From: Megaustenia siamemsis
Lineage: Eukaryota; Mollusca; Gastropoda; Stylommatophora; Ariophantidae
Direction of reading: 5' to 3'
Length of the DNA: 64,000 nucleotides
NCBI GenBank assembly: GCA_032433765.1
Contig: JAVIAB010000139.1
Coordinates: 47,860,421-47,924,420 of the forward strand
A program made the translations under genes and the position numbers. Below the pieces are notes generated by a model. The model was not told the DNA's origin. It ran no database searches and worked only from the letters and a program-made list of their open reading frames with translations. Positions 1 to 9,856 of this stretch are shown piece by piece (the stretch's first letter is position 1; every line of letters starts with the position of its first letter).

Positions 1-240
1 AGATGAGGATAAAGGAGAAGATAAAATAGAGGAAAAAGTGGACAAAGAAAAAGAGAAGGGGAGGAAGAAGAAGAATAATAAGAAAAAGCAGAAGAAGAAG
101 TAAAAATAGCAGAGAAGCAGATGTAGAAAGATCAACAACAGAAGAAGTAAAAATAGCAGAGAAGCAGATGTCGAAAAATCAACAACAGAAGAAAGAGAAG
201 AACAAGGAGAAGAAAATATAGAAGACTGAACATAAACAAG
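1..240. repeat. Purine-rich (GAA/GAAG) low-complexity tract
   Basis: Almost entirely A and G, with imperfect GAA, GAAG and AAG runs. A roughly 50-bp motif containing AAAATAGCAGAGAAGCAGATG occurs twice, near 102 and 149. No coding signal is seen. Confidence 0.7.
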
Positions 241-422
241 AATAAATTCAACAATTTAAAACTGAGACATTTTGTTTTCTTTTATTGAATGATTACTTCC
301 CTTGGTTTATGTGTGAGAATGAGTGTGTGTAGTTGTGTAAGTGCATGTGTGTCAGCTCATGTGTGTATGTGTTTATATAGAAAGGAATTGGCCAATTCCT
401 AAGATAGCAGTCTCCAAATACT

Positions 423-502
423 TTAGAGAGAAACAAAGCTGTGAGAGATCCCAGTAGCTTCTTCATCTCTTCCACCAAATTTTGAATGGCCTGCGATGAT
501 TC
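423..502 (-). CDS. Candidate terminal exon of the minus-strand ankyrin gene
   Basis: On the minus strand a splice-acceptor-like tract (TTTGTTTATTTCTAG) ends just before position 502. Read in phase 1, the frame stays open for 25 codons and stops with TAA at 423-425. The ankyrin exons at 5980, 9298 and 12615 end in phase 1, and joining to this exon would restore the Gly expected after LLIEE. Read in phase 0, the exon is open to 293 instead. The link to the ankyrin gene is inference from phase, orientation and order only. Alternatives are chance or an unrelated exon. Confidence 0.22.
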
Positions 503-723
503 CTAGAAATAAACAAACCCATTAATGATAATGAAATTATTGCAGAAGGCAGATAATTAAAGTGACAATTAAACAAAAAAATGTGGTATGGTAACAGATT
601 TACGTAGGTGAGTTCAAAACAAAAGTTGATGTTTCAGCCAAGTAAGCCTTCAGCTGGAACAACTATCAACAACACAAAAATATATATAAGGATATACACA
701 TATCATATATAAGTACACAAATC

Positions 724-1862
724 GTAGAGATTCTTTGTGGAAAATTCTGAAGCAATATGGCTTACCATCTAAAATCATAAATATTATTAAAGACATGTAT
801 GATGGTTACACATGTGCAGTTCGAACAGAGGAAGGACTGAGCGAATGTTTCCCAATAGAAACTCGGGTTAAACAAGGATGTATTTTATCGTCCTTGTTAT
901 TTGGAGTTGTTATGGACTTCATAATGAAGAAATGCTGCACTGGTAATAAAGACATCGAATGGATACAAGGAGACCATTTGGAGGACCTCAACTTTGCTGA
1001 TGACATAGTTCTCATCAGCAGTCAGATAAAAACGATGTAGGAAAACACAAATGAACTATCATCAATAGCCAGCAAAATTGGGCTTGAGATCAATCATGAA
1101 AAGACTAAAGTCATGAAAAGCTTAATTCCAACATATGACAAAATATACATGGAAAACAAACCAGTGGAAGAGATCGATCACTTTATCTATCTTGGAAGTC
1201 ACATTGATCGAGAAGGGGATACAAGAAAAGAAATTAGAATCAGAATAGCTAAAGCAGCAATGTCTTTCAGAAGCCTTGAAAAGTTGTGGAAATCAAAACT
1301 CATCAGCACAAACACAAAACTTAGACTATTCAAATCAAATGTACTATTAACCCTTACGTATGCATGTGAAAGCTGGAAAACAACAAGAGATATAGAAACA
1401 AAGTTGAACGCATTAGAAAATAAATGTCTAAGGAAAATACTTGGTATAGCGTGGAACGAATTCAAAACAAATGAGGAAATTAGAGAAATCGCCAATCAAC
1501 CACTAATATCTTCAGTAATAAAGAAAAGATGATGGTCATATGTTGGACATGTGATGAGGAGAGATAATAACTGAATAACAAAGCAAGCACTCATGTGGGA
1601 AACAACAGATAAGAGAAAAAGAGGAAGACCCAGAGAGACACTGAGAAGAACATTGATGAGAGAGGCAAGGGCAGCAGGAATCGGCTCCTTCAATGAGATA
1701 GAGCTGCTTGCACAGAACAGAGACAAATGGTGAGATTTGATAAAATAACATTAAAAGAATTGAAAACTGCTAGAATAAAAATTCAGATAAGAGAAGGAGT
1801 ATCTTGGTCTACACCCTCTGGGCCGGCTACAGCTTGAAAGGTCAATCGATAGATAGATAGAT
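724..1862 (+). pseudogene. 5'-truncated RTE-like LINE, RT and C-terminal part, decayed
   Basis: Encodes the RT thumb side and C-terminal region of the family whose longest copy lies at 24784-27720. Visible blocks are VKQGCILSSLLFG, the active-site block NFADDIVLIS, FIYLGSHIDREGD and the C-terminal GRPRETLRRTLMREAR. It begins abruptly at the SLWKILKQYG segment, a typical 5' truncation, and ends in a GATAGATAGATA tail. The frame is broken by TAG after KTM (1038), TGA near 1531 and TGA near 1573, and the active-site motif reads FADD. These C-to-T type stops make it an older copy than those at 26605 and 49884. Confidence 0.85.
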
Positions 1863-3059
1863 ATATACATAAATTTAACTACATGGCGATAATATGCTAG
1901 TTACTGAAGAAAGGAAATAAAAAAAAAGTCACTTCCCTGTGGTCAAGAGCTTGGTCAGCCTCTGACTGAACTAAAATTGGTGGGCGGGCTGACCAATTAT
2001 ATATCTCACTGACCAGGCAGTCAGGGAAGAAATAAAAAGGAAGGGTTCTAAAAATATGGGGAGGTGGGTACAAGATACCTGTAAACTGTGTATATCTAAC
2101 TGTGGGTGTGCACACCGAATAGATGTGCAAAAAAGCATGTGTACATAACCATACATGCATACAAGCATAAGTGTGTATATATTACCACAAAGCACACAAA
2201 AGAAAACCAGAAGGTGTCAAAATGTGCTAATACAAATGCAGACAAATATACATACATGTACAGGTGTGGTAGCGCATGAGGGTAAGAAATGTGTGGTAGG
2301 TGTCCTATGTATATGAGAGCGATATGCTCATGCCTTGGAGGGGCCAGTGAACCCAACTGGGCAATGAGATGATTCTCAAAGACAAACCAACTGTGATTGC
2401 TGAAGTGACACGAGGCAATACCAGTGGCTTGCATGTCAGGTTTACCACTATGGCCTGGGGAGTTGAAATGGGCAGACACCGGGCTGCCAAGTCTTTTGCT
2501 CAACATCACGGAGATGCTCACAAAATCTGTCACTCAGGTGTCGTCCAGACTCGCCCACATATGTCATCTGGCATTGCTTATATATTATGGCTTAGATAAT
2601 ATTCAGTGACATACTAGTAAACCGCCCACTTGATGTGAAATCACCCGTTAGGGAACAGGACCAAATAACATGGTCAAAAGTTCTGCAAATTCGACGTTCA
2701 TATCAAAGATTACCATGGTGTTTGTGGTTTGAGTGGGGAAGGCGGCTCGTGTGACAAGAATGCCTCTCAGACTCCTGTCGTGTTTGAAGGCGACCAAAGG
2801 AGGATCACTGAAAAGTAGAGAGGTAATTAAAGATAATCAGATAATTCAAGTACTTCCTAGCTCTTCAACTGCAGCTCTTTAAGCCTGTGTTTTATTTTCT
2901 GCAATTTCATGAAACTTTTTTAGAAATGGTCAAACAATACCAACTGAACAATTCCCAGAAATTGTCTGAGCAGCTCTTGTTTCTCTTCACATTTCCATAA
3001 TTTAGTTCCTTTCATTTAATAGACAGTAGGTCGTTAATAATAATTGGGGAAACCATTGT
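1863..3059. other. No recognised gene or repeat
   Basis: About 1.2 kb. Several overlapping open frames of 60-145 codons occur around 1900-2610 on both strands. None has a recognisable domain, codon bias or splice context, so none is called. The sequence is of mixed composition with short TG/CA-rich stretches. Confidence 0.5.
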
Positions 3060-3238
3060 AGAACCTTGTGTTAACAAAATATGGAAATCAAAAATGATAT
3101 GCAAGAAAACCAAACTTAGAATATTCAACTCAAACGTATTAACAACACTTACCTATGTATGGGAAAGCTGGAAAATATCAAAAGAGAGAAAAGTAACCGC
3201 TTTTCAAGGCAAATGTCTTAAGAATAATACTCTGTGTA
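3060..3238 (+). pseudogene. Diverged RTE-like LINE C-terminal fragment
   Basis: Translation gives KLRIFNSNVLTTLTYVWESW, matching the KLRLFKSNVLSTLTYACESW block of the RTE copies at 27180 and 49270, then a broken KCLKN..L segment. It is more diverged than the other copies. It leads directly into a 67-bp tandem repeat made from the next coding block of the same element. Confidence 0.65.
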
Positions 3239-3242
3239 CAGT

Positions 3243-3644
3243 GGAATGAATTCTAGACTAATAAAGAAATAAAAGAAATGGGCATGCAACCAAAGATCTC
3301 ATCTATAATGGAATGAATTCTAGACTAATATAGAGATAAGAGAAATGGTCATGTAACCAAGGATCTCATCTACAATGGAATGAATTCTAGACTAATATTG
3401 AAATAAGAGAAATGGTCATGCAACCAAAGATCTCATCTACAATGGAATGAATTCAAGACTAATATAGAGATCAGAGAAATGGTCATACAACCAACGATCT
3501 CATCTACAATGGAATGAATTAAAGACTAATATAGAGATAAGAGAAATGGTCATGCAACCAACGATCTCATCTACAATGGAATGAATTAAAGACTAATATA
3601 GAAATAAGAGAAATGGCCATGCAACCAAAGATCTCATCTACATT
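3243..3644 (+). repeat. 67-bp minisatellite, six units, derived from LINE coding sequence
   Basis: The motif GGAATGAATTC/AA recurs at 3243, 3310, 3377, 3444, 3511 and 3578, exactly 67 bp apart. Each unit corresponds to the EWNEF-TN-EIRE-QP-ISS block of the RTE C-terminal region. 67 is not a multiple of three, so the array cannot keep one frame. It arose after the element was dead, or killed it. Confidence 0.85.
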
Positions 3645-3764
3645 TAAGGAAAGAAAATTGACATAGGTTGTAGGATGAAGATGGTAGGATCAAGAATCAA
3701 GGTTGTTAATGTCACACATTTATGGCAAACTTCATTCCTCTAAAGTCTAATTGACATTAATTTT

Positions 3765-3957
3765 ATTTAATAACTTTGGATCACACTACCCAGAGACCAG
3801 GGGAGGTTAAAACCATGGATTAGATTTTATTAATTAAAAAACTTTTCATAGCCAGTGTGAACCGAACCCAGGACATTCTTGTCTTGGACATTCATCTTCT
3901 CTCTTGTCTAGAGAGCTGAGGTCTTACTTCTAGACCACCCAGCCCCCATGTTAGATA
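3765..3957 (-). mobile_element. tRNA-derived SINE-like element (family 3)
   Basis: Read on the minus strand it starts GGGGGCTGGGTGGTCTAGAA and carries a box A-like TGGTCTAGAAGTAAGACC, then a box B-like GGGTTCGGTTC about 55 bp later, the layout of a Pol III internal promoter. The downstream part is unrelated to tRNA and runs into AT-rich sequence. Only one copy is seen here, so family status is inferred from the promoter-like head. Confidence 0.45.
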
Positions 3958-4039
3958 TGCTTGAATTAAAACCATAATATTTGACAGAATTTTTACATTC
4001 ATAACATCGGTTATTCACAACGACAATTCACAAACAGCA

Positions 4040-4290
4040 GAAATAGACTCAAGATGCAACAAAGCTTGTCAAATCATCAGACAACTATCATGACTATTGT
4101 CCAACAAGGAAATAACTCTAGAGGTAAAATGGGACAATCTACAGAACATTGTTGTGCTACCAATGCCAGACATGGACTCAAGAACAAATGGCAGGAAACA
4201 GCCTGAGAGATAAGATTACAAATGTAGAACTGAAAAAAGCTAGGCATGATCCCTGCTGTAGAATATATAAAGAAACAACAGATAAAATGG
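4040..4290 (+). pseudogene. LINE RT C-terminal fragment, left part, split by nested insertion
   Basis: Plus-strand relative of the minus-strand LINE fragments in the A units (compare 6540-7115). It carries the degenerate block TIVQQGNNSRGKMGQSTEHC and, further on, SLRDKITNVELKKA. It stops at the sequence CAACAGATAAAATGG (4276-4290), which is repeated at 5338-5352 where the element resumes. The 1047 bp between are therefore a later insertion with a 15-bp target duplication. Confidence 0.6.
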
Positions 4291-4390
4291 GGGAATCATA
4301 GGAGGAAGAGGTATGTACTACAGCACTCAGAAAAAAATGACAACAGTGCTGTAGTCATATGTGTAGTAGATATTGTCTGCAATAGCTAAT

Positions 4391-4605
4391 TTTTTAGTTA
4401 GCTGAGTGTCATTGTTCCTAAGCGTTTGGCTTCCCGTGGCAAGGCGCAGTGCCATGGAGTACGGGTTCGATCCTGCTTCGGACTATATATTGTTCTTTGT
4501 TTTCATCTGTTGTTGATTATTTGTCATTTTTTTCTGAGTGCTGTAGTACTCTTCCTCCTACGACTCACTGAATTATCACCTCGGAAGTTTACCTCTATAA
4601 AAGTA
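4391..4605 (+). mobile_element. SINE family 2, copy a
   Basis: A tRNA-like head with a clear box B GGGTTCGATCCTG at 4463-4475 and a weaker box A-like TTAGCTGAGTGTCATTG near 4398, followed by a TTGATTATTTGTCATTTTTTTC body. It is closely repeated at 5100-5330. The copy ends against GTAAAGTAAAGTA and SINE family 1. Confidence 0.6.
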
Positions 4606-4613
4606 AAGTAAAG

Positions 4614-4858
4614 TATCCCCGTCACGCCAAGTGGCATATAGGGAAATATGGTGTTAGTGACCCTATATTTTACAAACCTTCAGCACATGATTTTTGGGGT
4701 AATGTGGTCGGTATTACGCCCATGCTACTTTACTTTCCCAGAAAATGGTCCAGAACCCATTTAAGGCTGGGTGAACCCGGAAGCCGTCAGTTGGAATCGA
4801 ACCCTAACCCTTGTCCTTTGTAGTCCAGTTCACTAACCATTGAGCTATCGCGGCTCCC
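4614..4858 (-). mobile_element. tRNA-derived SINE family 1, copy a
   Basis: The reverse complement begins GGGAGCCGCGATAGCTCAATGG. Box A is TAGCTCAATGGTTAGTG (plus coordinates 4831-4847) and box B is AGGGTTCGATTCC (4793-4805). The tail ends in CCCCGTCACG and TACTTTACTT. It is the same family as 5512-5772. The tail half alone is found in every B unit. Confidence 0.8.
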
Positions 4859-5099
4859 TTAGTTTCCCTCTATAATAATATTAATTTATTAATATTTGTC
4901 TCCAGTATAAAAACCACTGGATACTACTATTCGTGCAGTTTCGTCCAATAAATGTTTGTCTGCAACACAAGTATTCAGCCCTACTGGGAGATACTTGCCC
5001 TAATAGGAAAGTAGAGAAATACAATTTATTCCTGATCTGTGATCGTAACCCTATGCTATAGTCATGAGAACACCTTCACGTAAGACATTGTCAGCAATA

Positions 5100-5330
5100 T
5101 CTCATTTTTTAGTTAGCTGAATGGCAGTGTTTCTAAGCGTTCGGCTTCTCGTGGCAAGGTGCAGTGCCATGGAGTACGGGTTTGATCCTGCTTCAGACCA
5201 TATATTGTTCTTTTCTGTTGTTGATTATTTGTCATTTTTTTCTGAGTGCTGTAGTACATACCTCTTCCTCCTATGATTCCCTGAATTATCACCTCAGAAG
5301 TTTCCCTCTATAATAATATTAATTTATTAT
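5100..5330 (+). mobile_element. SINE family 2, copy b
   Basis: Near-identical to 4391-4605, with box B GGGTTTGATCCTG near 5178. Its tail contains the right arm (5229-5281) of the 53-bp inverted repeat. Confidence 0.6.
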
Positions 5331-5337
5331 TTGTCTC

Positions 5338-5511
5338 CAACAGATAAAATGGTTTGGCCACATGATAAGGCAGAAAGATCAAAACACAACACAACAAGCC
5401 TTCAATAAACATTGCGAGAACACCAAACTCAAAGGCTGACCACGAAAAAGATGGATTGACAGAACAATAGAAAGGAGTCGGTTGAAAATAACCACTGCTT
5501 GGGTTAAACTG
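5338..5511 (+). pseudogene. LINE RT C-terminal fragment, right part
   Basis: Continues the element interrupted at 4290. The frame reads KWFGHMIRQKDQNTTQQAF, then PRKRWIDRTIERSR after a TGA stop, the usual WFGH...GRPRKRW end of RTE/CFDP2-like retrotransposons. The last part (from 5470) is also the left edge of unit A1, so the tandem units begin inside this LINE 3' end. Confidence 0.65.
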
Positions 5512-5772
5512 GGAGCCGCGATAGCTCAGTGGTTAGTGAACTGGACTACAAAGGACAAGAGGTAGGGTTTGATCCCAACCGATGGCTTCTGGGTTCACCC
5601 AGCCATTAATGGGTACCTGATTTTTTTCAGGGAAAGTGAAGCAGCACGGGTGTAACACCAACCACATTACCCCAAAAATCATGTGCCGAAGATCTGTAAA
5701 ATATATGGTCACTAACACCATATTCTCTATATGTCACTTGACGTGACGGGGTACTTTACTTCTTTTTACTTC
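5512..5772 (+). mobile_element. tRNA-derived SINE family 1, copy b (full length)
   Basis: 261 bp flanked by a perfect 12-bp target duplication TGGGTTAAACTG (5500-5511 and 5773-5784). The head GGAGCCGCGATAGCTCAGTG holds box A, box B is GGGTTTGATCCC near 5566, and the tail ends ACGGGGTACTTTACTT. Units A2 and A3 have the uninterrupted site (TGGGTTAAACTGATACGAC), so this insertion is younger than the A-unit duplication or was lost from the others. Confidence 0.88.
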
Positions 5773-5979
5773 TGGGTTAAACTGATAGGACAAAATCTAT
5801 AAAAAAAAACAACAAATTTTTGAAAGCATATGGCTACTGGAGTGAAGAAATAGGAAAAAGTGATATTCATACAAATATTCAGTCCCTGTGGACTTCAGAG
5901 ATATAAAGTTGGCATGTAAAAAACACATTTGTTTTAATCTGATCGGTCTCTTCTAATAATTTGTTAGAAATAAACTGAC

Positions 5980-6103
5980 CTTCTTCAATAAGAAGTTTAA
6001 CTACATCTGGTCGTTGTATGGCCACAGCCAGTGACAGAGTTGACACATGATTCTAGTCCGTTATGTTCACATTAGCACCGTGGGAGAGAAGTAGCCATAT
6101 TGT
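5980..6103 (-). pseudogene. Ankyrin-repeat exon, copy in A1
   Basis: 124-bp minus-strand exon with acceptor TTGTTTTCACAG and donor GAAG/GTCAGT. It encodes TIWLLLSHGANVNITD, stop, NHVSTLSLAVAIQRPDVVK, LLIEE: the second helix and loop of one ankyrin repeat and most of the next. An in-frame TAG interrupts at codon 17. The same stop occurs in all three copies, so it predates the duplication. It is non-functional unless skipped. Confidence 0.6.
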
Positions 6104-6178
6104 CTGTGAAAACAAGTCATGATATGTGTCAATGTCATGGAACCTTGAGAATCATATTTCTCAAAATCATATTCTTCT

Positions 6179-6430
6179 AGGGAGCCTCGGTAGCCTGTTT
6201 GGAAAAACCACCTGACTGGGCTACAACGTTTGGACAACCCATGTCCGATTTTTTTCTGGAAGCAGTGTGAATTGTACTTGTGGTTAGAAAAAAATATCCT
6301 TGCGGCTAACCCTGCAGCTGGTAGAAATGGGTACCAGGGTAGTACTCTGGTATGGTGAGGAATGCCGTCTCGCATCATGAGTTTCGATGCCAGACGCGAC
6401 ATTATCCAGACGTCTCAGAACACTTCTAGA
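6179..6430 (+). mobile_element. Putative SINE-like block (family 4) in A1
   Basis: Starts GGGAGCCTCGGTAGCCTG and has a degenerate box B-like CCATGTCCGATTTTTTC near 6237, followed by a conserved body. The opening resembles the GGGAGCCGCGATAGC start of SINE family 1. It recurs at 9497 and, diverged, at 12814. SINE status is inferred from the tRNA-like head. Confidence 0.35.
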
Positions 6431-6539
6431 TAGGCGGCCGAGCACATATGGGTGAAAACTCGCGTAGTAAGATGCCGATTCAAGTCTTGTACATTACCTT
6501 TATCTTCTTCTTTCCTTCCTCATTTGCCTTTTAGTCTCA

Positions 6540-7115
6540 AGGGGAAATATAGTTTGTGGTCTTTAACTCCTCTGCTGGTCTCTACTGCTGTTATTTTTCA
6601 TTGTGTTTTTAATATTCCATCTATCCATTTTTTCTCATGGTCAGCCCTTGGGTCTGGTGTTCTCATGTTTATTGAAGGCTTGATACGTTGTGTTTTGGTC
6701 TTTCTGTCTTATCACGTGGCCAAACCATTTTATCTGTTGTTTCTTTATGTATTCTATGGCGGGAATTATTTCTAGCTTTTTTCAAGTTCTTTGTTTCTGA
6801 TCTAATCTCTCAGGCTGTTTCTTGTCATTCGTCTAACACATTTCATATCATTAGTGGTTATTTTTTAAATTGATCTTGCATCTAGGGTCCATGACTGGCA
6901 TTGGTAGCACAACGTTGGGATGAAGATTGTATTTAGAGTGCCTGTTTTGCCTCTAGAGTTATTTCCTTGTTGGACAATAGTGGTGATATGCGACTGATGA
7001 TCTGACAAGCTTTGTTACATCTTGAGTCTATTCGTAATCATCAGCAATTTGAACATTTGTAGATTTTTCACAAATATTCTCTTTAATCTACCTTGTCTTT
7101 CTATTCCAGATTTAC
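6540..7115 (-). pseudogene. LINE RT C-terminal fragment in A1
   Basis: The minus strand encodes the conserved RTE-type C-terminal region: IFIPTLCYQCQSWTLDARS, then KITTKDMKCVRRMTRNSLRD, then a WFGH-like segment, with several frame breaks. It is the same family as the plus-strand pieces at 4040-4290 and 5338-5511, here in the opposite orientation. Plus-strand open frames over this interval are shadows. Confidence 0.6.
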
Positions 7116-7379
7116 CTATTCAGTCCTGAGAAGCACGTGGCTGTGCGTCAAAATCCACTGTTTCACTGGCTGGCCTGCGTACTGTGTTTGAAACCCGCAG
7201 TAGATCTACTCTGGCTATCTTTTGAAATCTTACTTTCAAACACCTGCCTTACTTTTTCGATCTATTCGTATGCCAATCTTTCTTTTTCATTCTATCTTGT
7301 TTTTACCCCATTACTCAAATGAACTGATAGTCCTTTACCCCTTAGATAGAAATTAACCCTAAATTATGATACCATCATC

Positions 7380-7655
7380 CCGTGTGTTACCAGGGCCTCA
7401 TTATGAGGGAGGTAAAGAATAGTGACACTGTGACCTTCCAGGCATGTCGTAAGAGGCGACTATGGAGGTTGATCGATGGCTTGACAAGCTGTCATTGTAA
7501 AAAGTATTGTTATGGAAACAGAGCCATAGATTTTAGAAGCAGTGATCTCTGCAATATGTGCCATTTTGGCACGCAAGGTTTCTGTTTTTGAGATTGTGGT
7601 TCTGCCCTATGTGCCGTCTTCCGCTCGAAAGGACAATAGATGATACCGTCGTAAA
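7380..7655 (+). repeat. Old RTE-like 3' end in A1
   Basis: The words CCCTATGTGCCGTCTTCCGC and TCGAAAGGACAATAGATGA resemble the 3' terminus of the RTE LINEs here (CCTATGGGCCGG, GGCTCGAAAGGTCAATAGATAG). The upstream part contains GGCATGTCGTAAGAGGCGAC. It is probably an ancient LINE 3' end. It recurs in A2 (about 10697-10972) and A3 (about 14003-14278). Confidence 0.35.
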
Positions 7656-7889
7656 AATTACCACCTCAAAATAAAAAGTCTTGAAATTTGACAGTTTGCT
7701 GCCTGCAAACATCCCCCCTCCTAATTACTACTTCCAGCGACTCTTGGGTATTGGATTTGTTTCCCTTGATGTTGGATCAGACATAAGCATGCTCACCATA
7801 AAAAGTACTATGTACGTCTGTTCGGGACATGCTTTGCAGTTGAAATGACCTAAGTAGTGATGACACAAATGACACCCTTCCTCTGACAA

Positions 7890-8095
7890 CAATTCCGCTG
7901 TTTCTAACCTACATTCAGAACCTTTCCCCGCCATCTTGCTGCTGTAAAAATAATAATTGTTTATATAACGCTGTCAACAGTGTCCTGTCTGTTGTTTCTA
8001 ACCTACAATCAGAACCTTTCCCCGCCACCTTGCTGCTGTAAAAATAATAATTGTTTATATAAAGCTGTCAACAGTGTCCTGTCTGTTCTTTCAGT
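7890..8095. repeat. 94-bp tandem duplication within A1
   Basis: The motif AGAACCTTTCCCCGCCA occurs at 7917 and 8011, with the surrounding 94 bp (TTTCTAACCTAC... to TTTATATAA) duplicated head to tail. The same pair is present in A2 (about 11207-11412) and A3 (about 14513-14720), so it predates the triplication. The inverted copy near 17420-17560 carries a single unit. Confidence 0.75.
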
Positions 8096-8993
8096 TCATC
8101 TCATAAATTTGTTAAAATAACAACTGCCACCTTATAGCCCAGTGTTGATGACTTTCACTTTCACCGACGTAGCGGGCACAAAAAATATGTTTCAACTTCA
8201 AATGCAAATTTAACAAAATTGAAGCTGTCACAAAAATTATGACTTTCACTTCTACTCACTGAAATTATTAGGTTGTATTGTTGTAAAAAACAAATATAGA
8301 TTCTAAATGTTAATATGACGAGATTAAATGTCATGAATTAAGCGGATCGTAAAATATTATTAATATTAAAAATATTATAAAAAATAATATTAACGAACAC
8401 AAAATCATAGATCTTCTCCGGATACATGTTTAACAAAATTGGAGTGGTCAAAAAAATTATGACATTTACTTTTACTCACAGAAATGATTAAACTTTACTG
8501 CTGTATACAAAAATCTAGATTAAAAACGTTAATATGAGAGATTAAATGTTGTGAATTAAGCAGATTATAATATAAAATATATAGTCCAGGTGTAATTTTT
8601 TAAGAAGATAAGTTTTGACAAATCTAAATACAAAAATGCAGCTCAAACCAGCAGAATAATCAAAAAAGGAAACAATTCATCCTTCACTGACATGAGCTGA
8701 CTTTAATGACCTCAGTCATGACCAATCAGATCTGATGCTACGCAACATTATAACTTAACAGATGTTCTGAGGGTTGTAGAGGTCATACATCGGTATATGG
8801 ACAACAAGGCACTGGGGACATATCACACCACAGATGGTGGGAACTTTTCACTTTGAAGCCGTGGTTTCTTCATTGCATTATCTCCCCTGCTCTCTTGGTG
8901 GCGAGATTCAAAGCCTAGATCTGTTGGATAATGGCAAAAGACTGGAGGTCTTCATGTGCACTCTGAGCATGTTAAAGAAACCGTGGCAGTTTG
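8096..8993. other. Non-coding AT-rich tail of the A unit
   Basis: No open frame or domain. A sub-motif (AACAAAATTG, TCAAAAAAATTATGAC, TTTACTTTTACTCAC) occurs twice about 235 bp apart, giving a degenerate internal repeat. The equivalent tail in A2 is 11413-12310. Confidence 0.5.
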
Positions 8994-9297
8994 GAAACAG
9001 AAAGGAATAGGTTGAAAATAACCACTGCATGGGTTAAACTGATACGACAAAAATCTTTCATAAAAACAACAAATTTTTGAAGATTAAAAATGAAAGTATC
9101 TCTAAAGTTGGAGAATGTTTGCCTATATGGAGAGAGGCACCTAAGTATTTGGCTACCGGAGTGAAAAAATAGGAAAAAGTGATATTCAACAAATATTCAG
9201 TCCCTGTAGACTTCAGAGATATAAAGTTGGCATGTAAAAAACACATTTGTTTTAATCTGATCTGTCTCTTCTAATAATTTGTTAGAAATAAACTGAC

Positions 9298-9421
9298 CTT
9301 CTTCAATAAGAAGTTTAACTACATCTGGTCGTTGTATGGCCACAGCCAGTGACAGAGTTGAAACATGATTCTAGTCCGTTATGTTCACATTAGCTCCGTG
9401 GGAGAGAAGTAGCCATATTGT
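9298..9421 (-). pseudogene. Ankyrin-repeat exon, copy in A2
   Basis: Same 124-bp exon as in A1, with identical splice-site words and the same in-frame TAG. One nearby difference (GTTGAAACATG instead of GTTGACACATG on the plus strand) changes a residue. Confidence 0.58.
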
Positions 9422-9496
9422 CTGTGAAAACAAGTCATGATATGTGTCAATGTCATGGAACCTTGAGAATCATATTTCTCAAAATCATATTCTTCT

Positions 9497-9748
9497 AGGG
9501 AGCCTCGGTAGCCTGTTTGGAAAAACCACCTGACTGGGCTACAACGTTTGGACAACCCGTGTTCGATTTTTTCTGGAAGCAGTGTGAATTGTACTTGTGG
9601 TTAGAAAAAAATATCCTTGCGGCTAACCCTGCAGCTTGTAGAAATGGGTACCAGGGTAGTACTCTGGTATGGTGAGGAATGCCGTCTCGCATCATGAGTT
9701 TCGATGCCAGACGCGACATTATCCAGACGTCTCAGAACACTTCTAGAT
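9497..9748 (+). mobile_element. Putative SINE-like block (family 4) in A2
   Basis: Near-identical to the A1 copy. The box B-like word here is CCCGTGTTCGATTTTTTC, closer to the Pol III consensus than in A1. Confidence 0.35.
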
Positions 9749-9856
9749 AGGCGGCCGAGCACATATGGGTGAAAACTCGCGTAGTAAGATACCGATTCAA
9801 GTCTTGTACATTACCTTTATCTTCTTCTTTCCTTCCTCATTTGCCTTTTAGTCTCA

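Larger units (their letters stand above)
4291..5337. mobile_element. Composite nested SINE insertion with foldback arms
   Basis: Flanked by a 15-bp direct repeat (4276-4290 and 5338-5352). The first 53 bp (4291-4343) are a perfect inverted repeat of 5229-5281. Inside are two head-to-tail copies of SINE family 2 with SINE family 1 in reverse between them. The left arm is the tail of a third, reversed family-2 copy. It was acquired either as one composite or by repeated SINE insertion into SINE. Confidence 0.65.
5470..8993. repeat. Tandem unit A1 (about 3.3 kb plus SINE)
   Basis: First of three direct repeats. Marker sites such as GGAGCCTCGG lie at 6181, 9499 and 12816, giving periods of 3318 and 3317 bp. 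A1 is nearly identical to A2 apart from the SINE at 5512 and a 67-bp segment present in A2 near 9078-9150. It contains in order an ankyrin exon (-), a SINE-like block, a LINE fragment (-), an RTE-like 3' end and an AT-rich non-coding tail. Confidence 0.9.

Noticed and set aside
2096..2533. 145-codon minus-strand frame
   Set aside because: No domain, no codon pattern, His/Cys/Phe-rich wording typical of chance frames in TG/CA-rich DNA, and no splice context.
5512..5580. tRNA gene
   Set aside because: Boxes A and B are present, but the cloverleaf is not maintained and the sequence continues into a SINE body with a target duplication. The same holds for the heads at 4391, 4614 and 16851.
6452..6775. 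107-codon plus-strand frame, repeated in A2 and A3, with hydrophobic segments
   Set aside because: The minus strand over this interval encodes recognisable LINE C-terminal motifs. The plus frame is the shadow.
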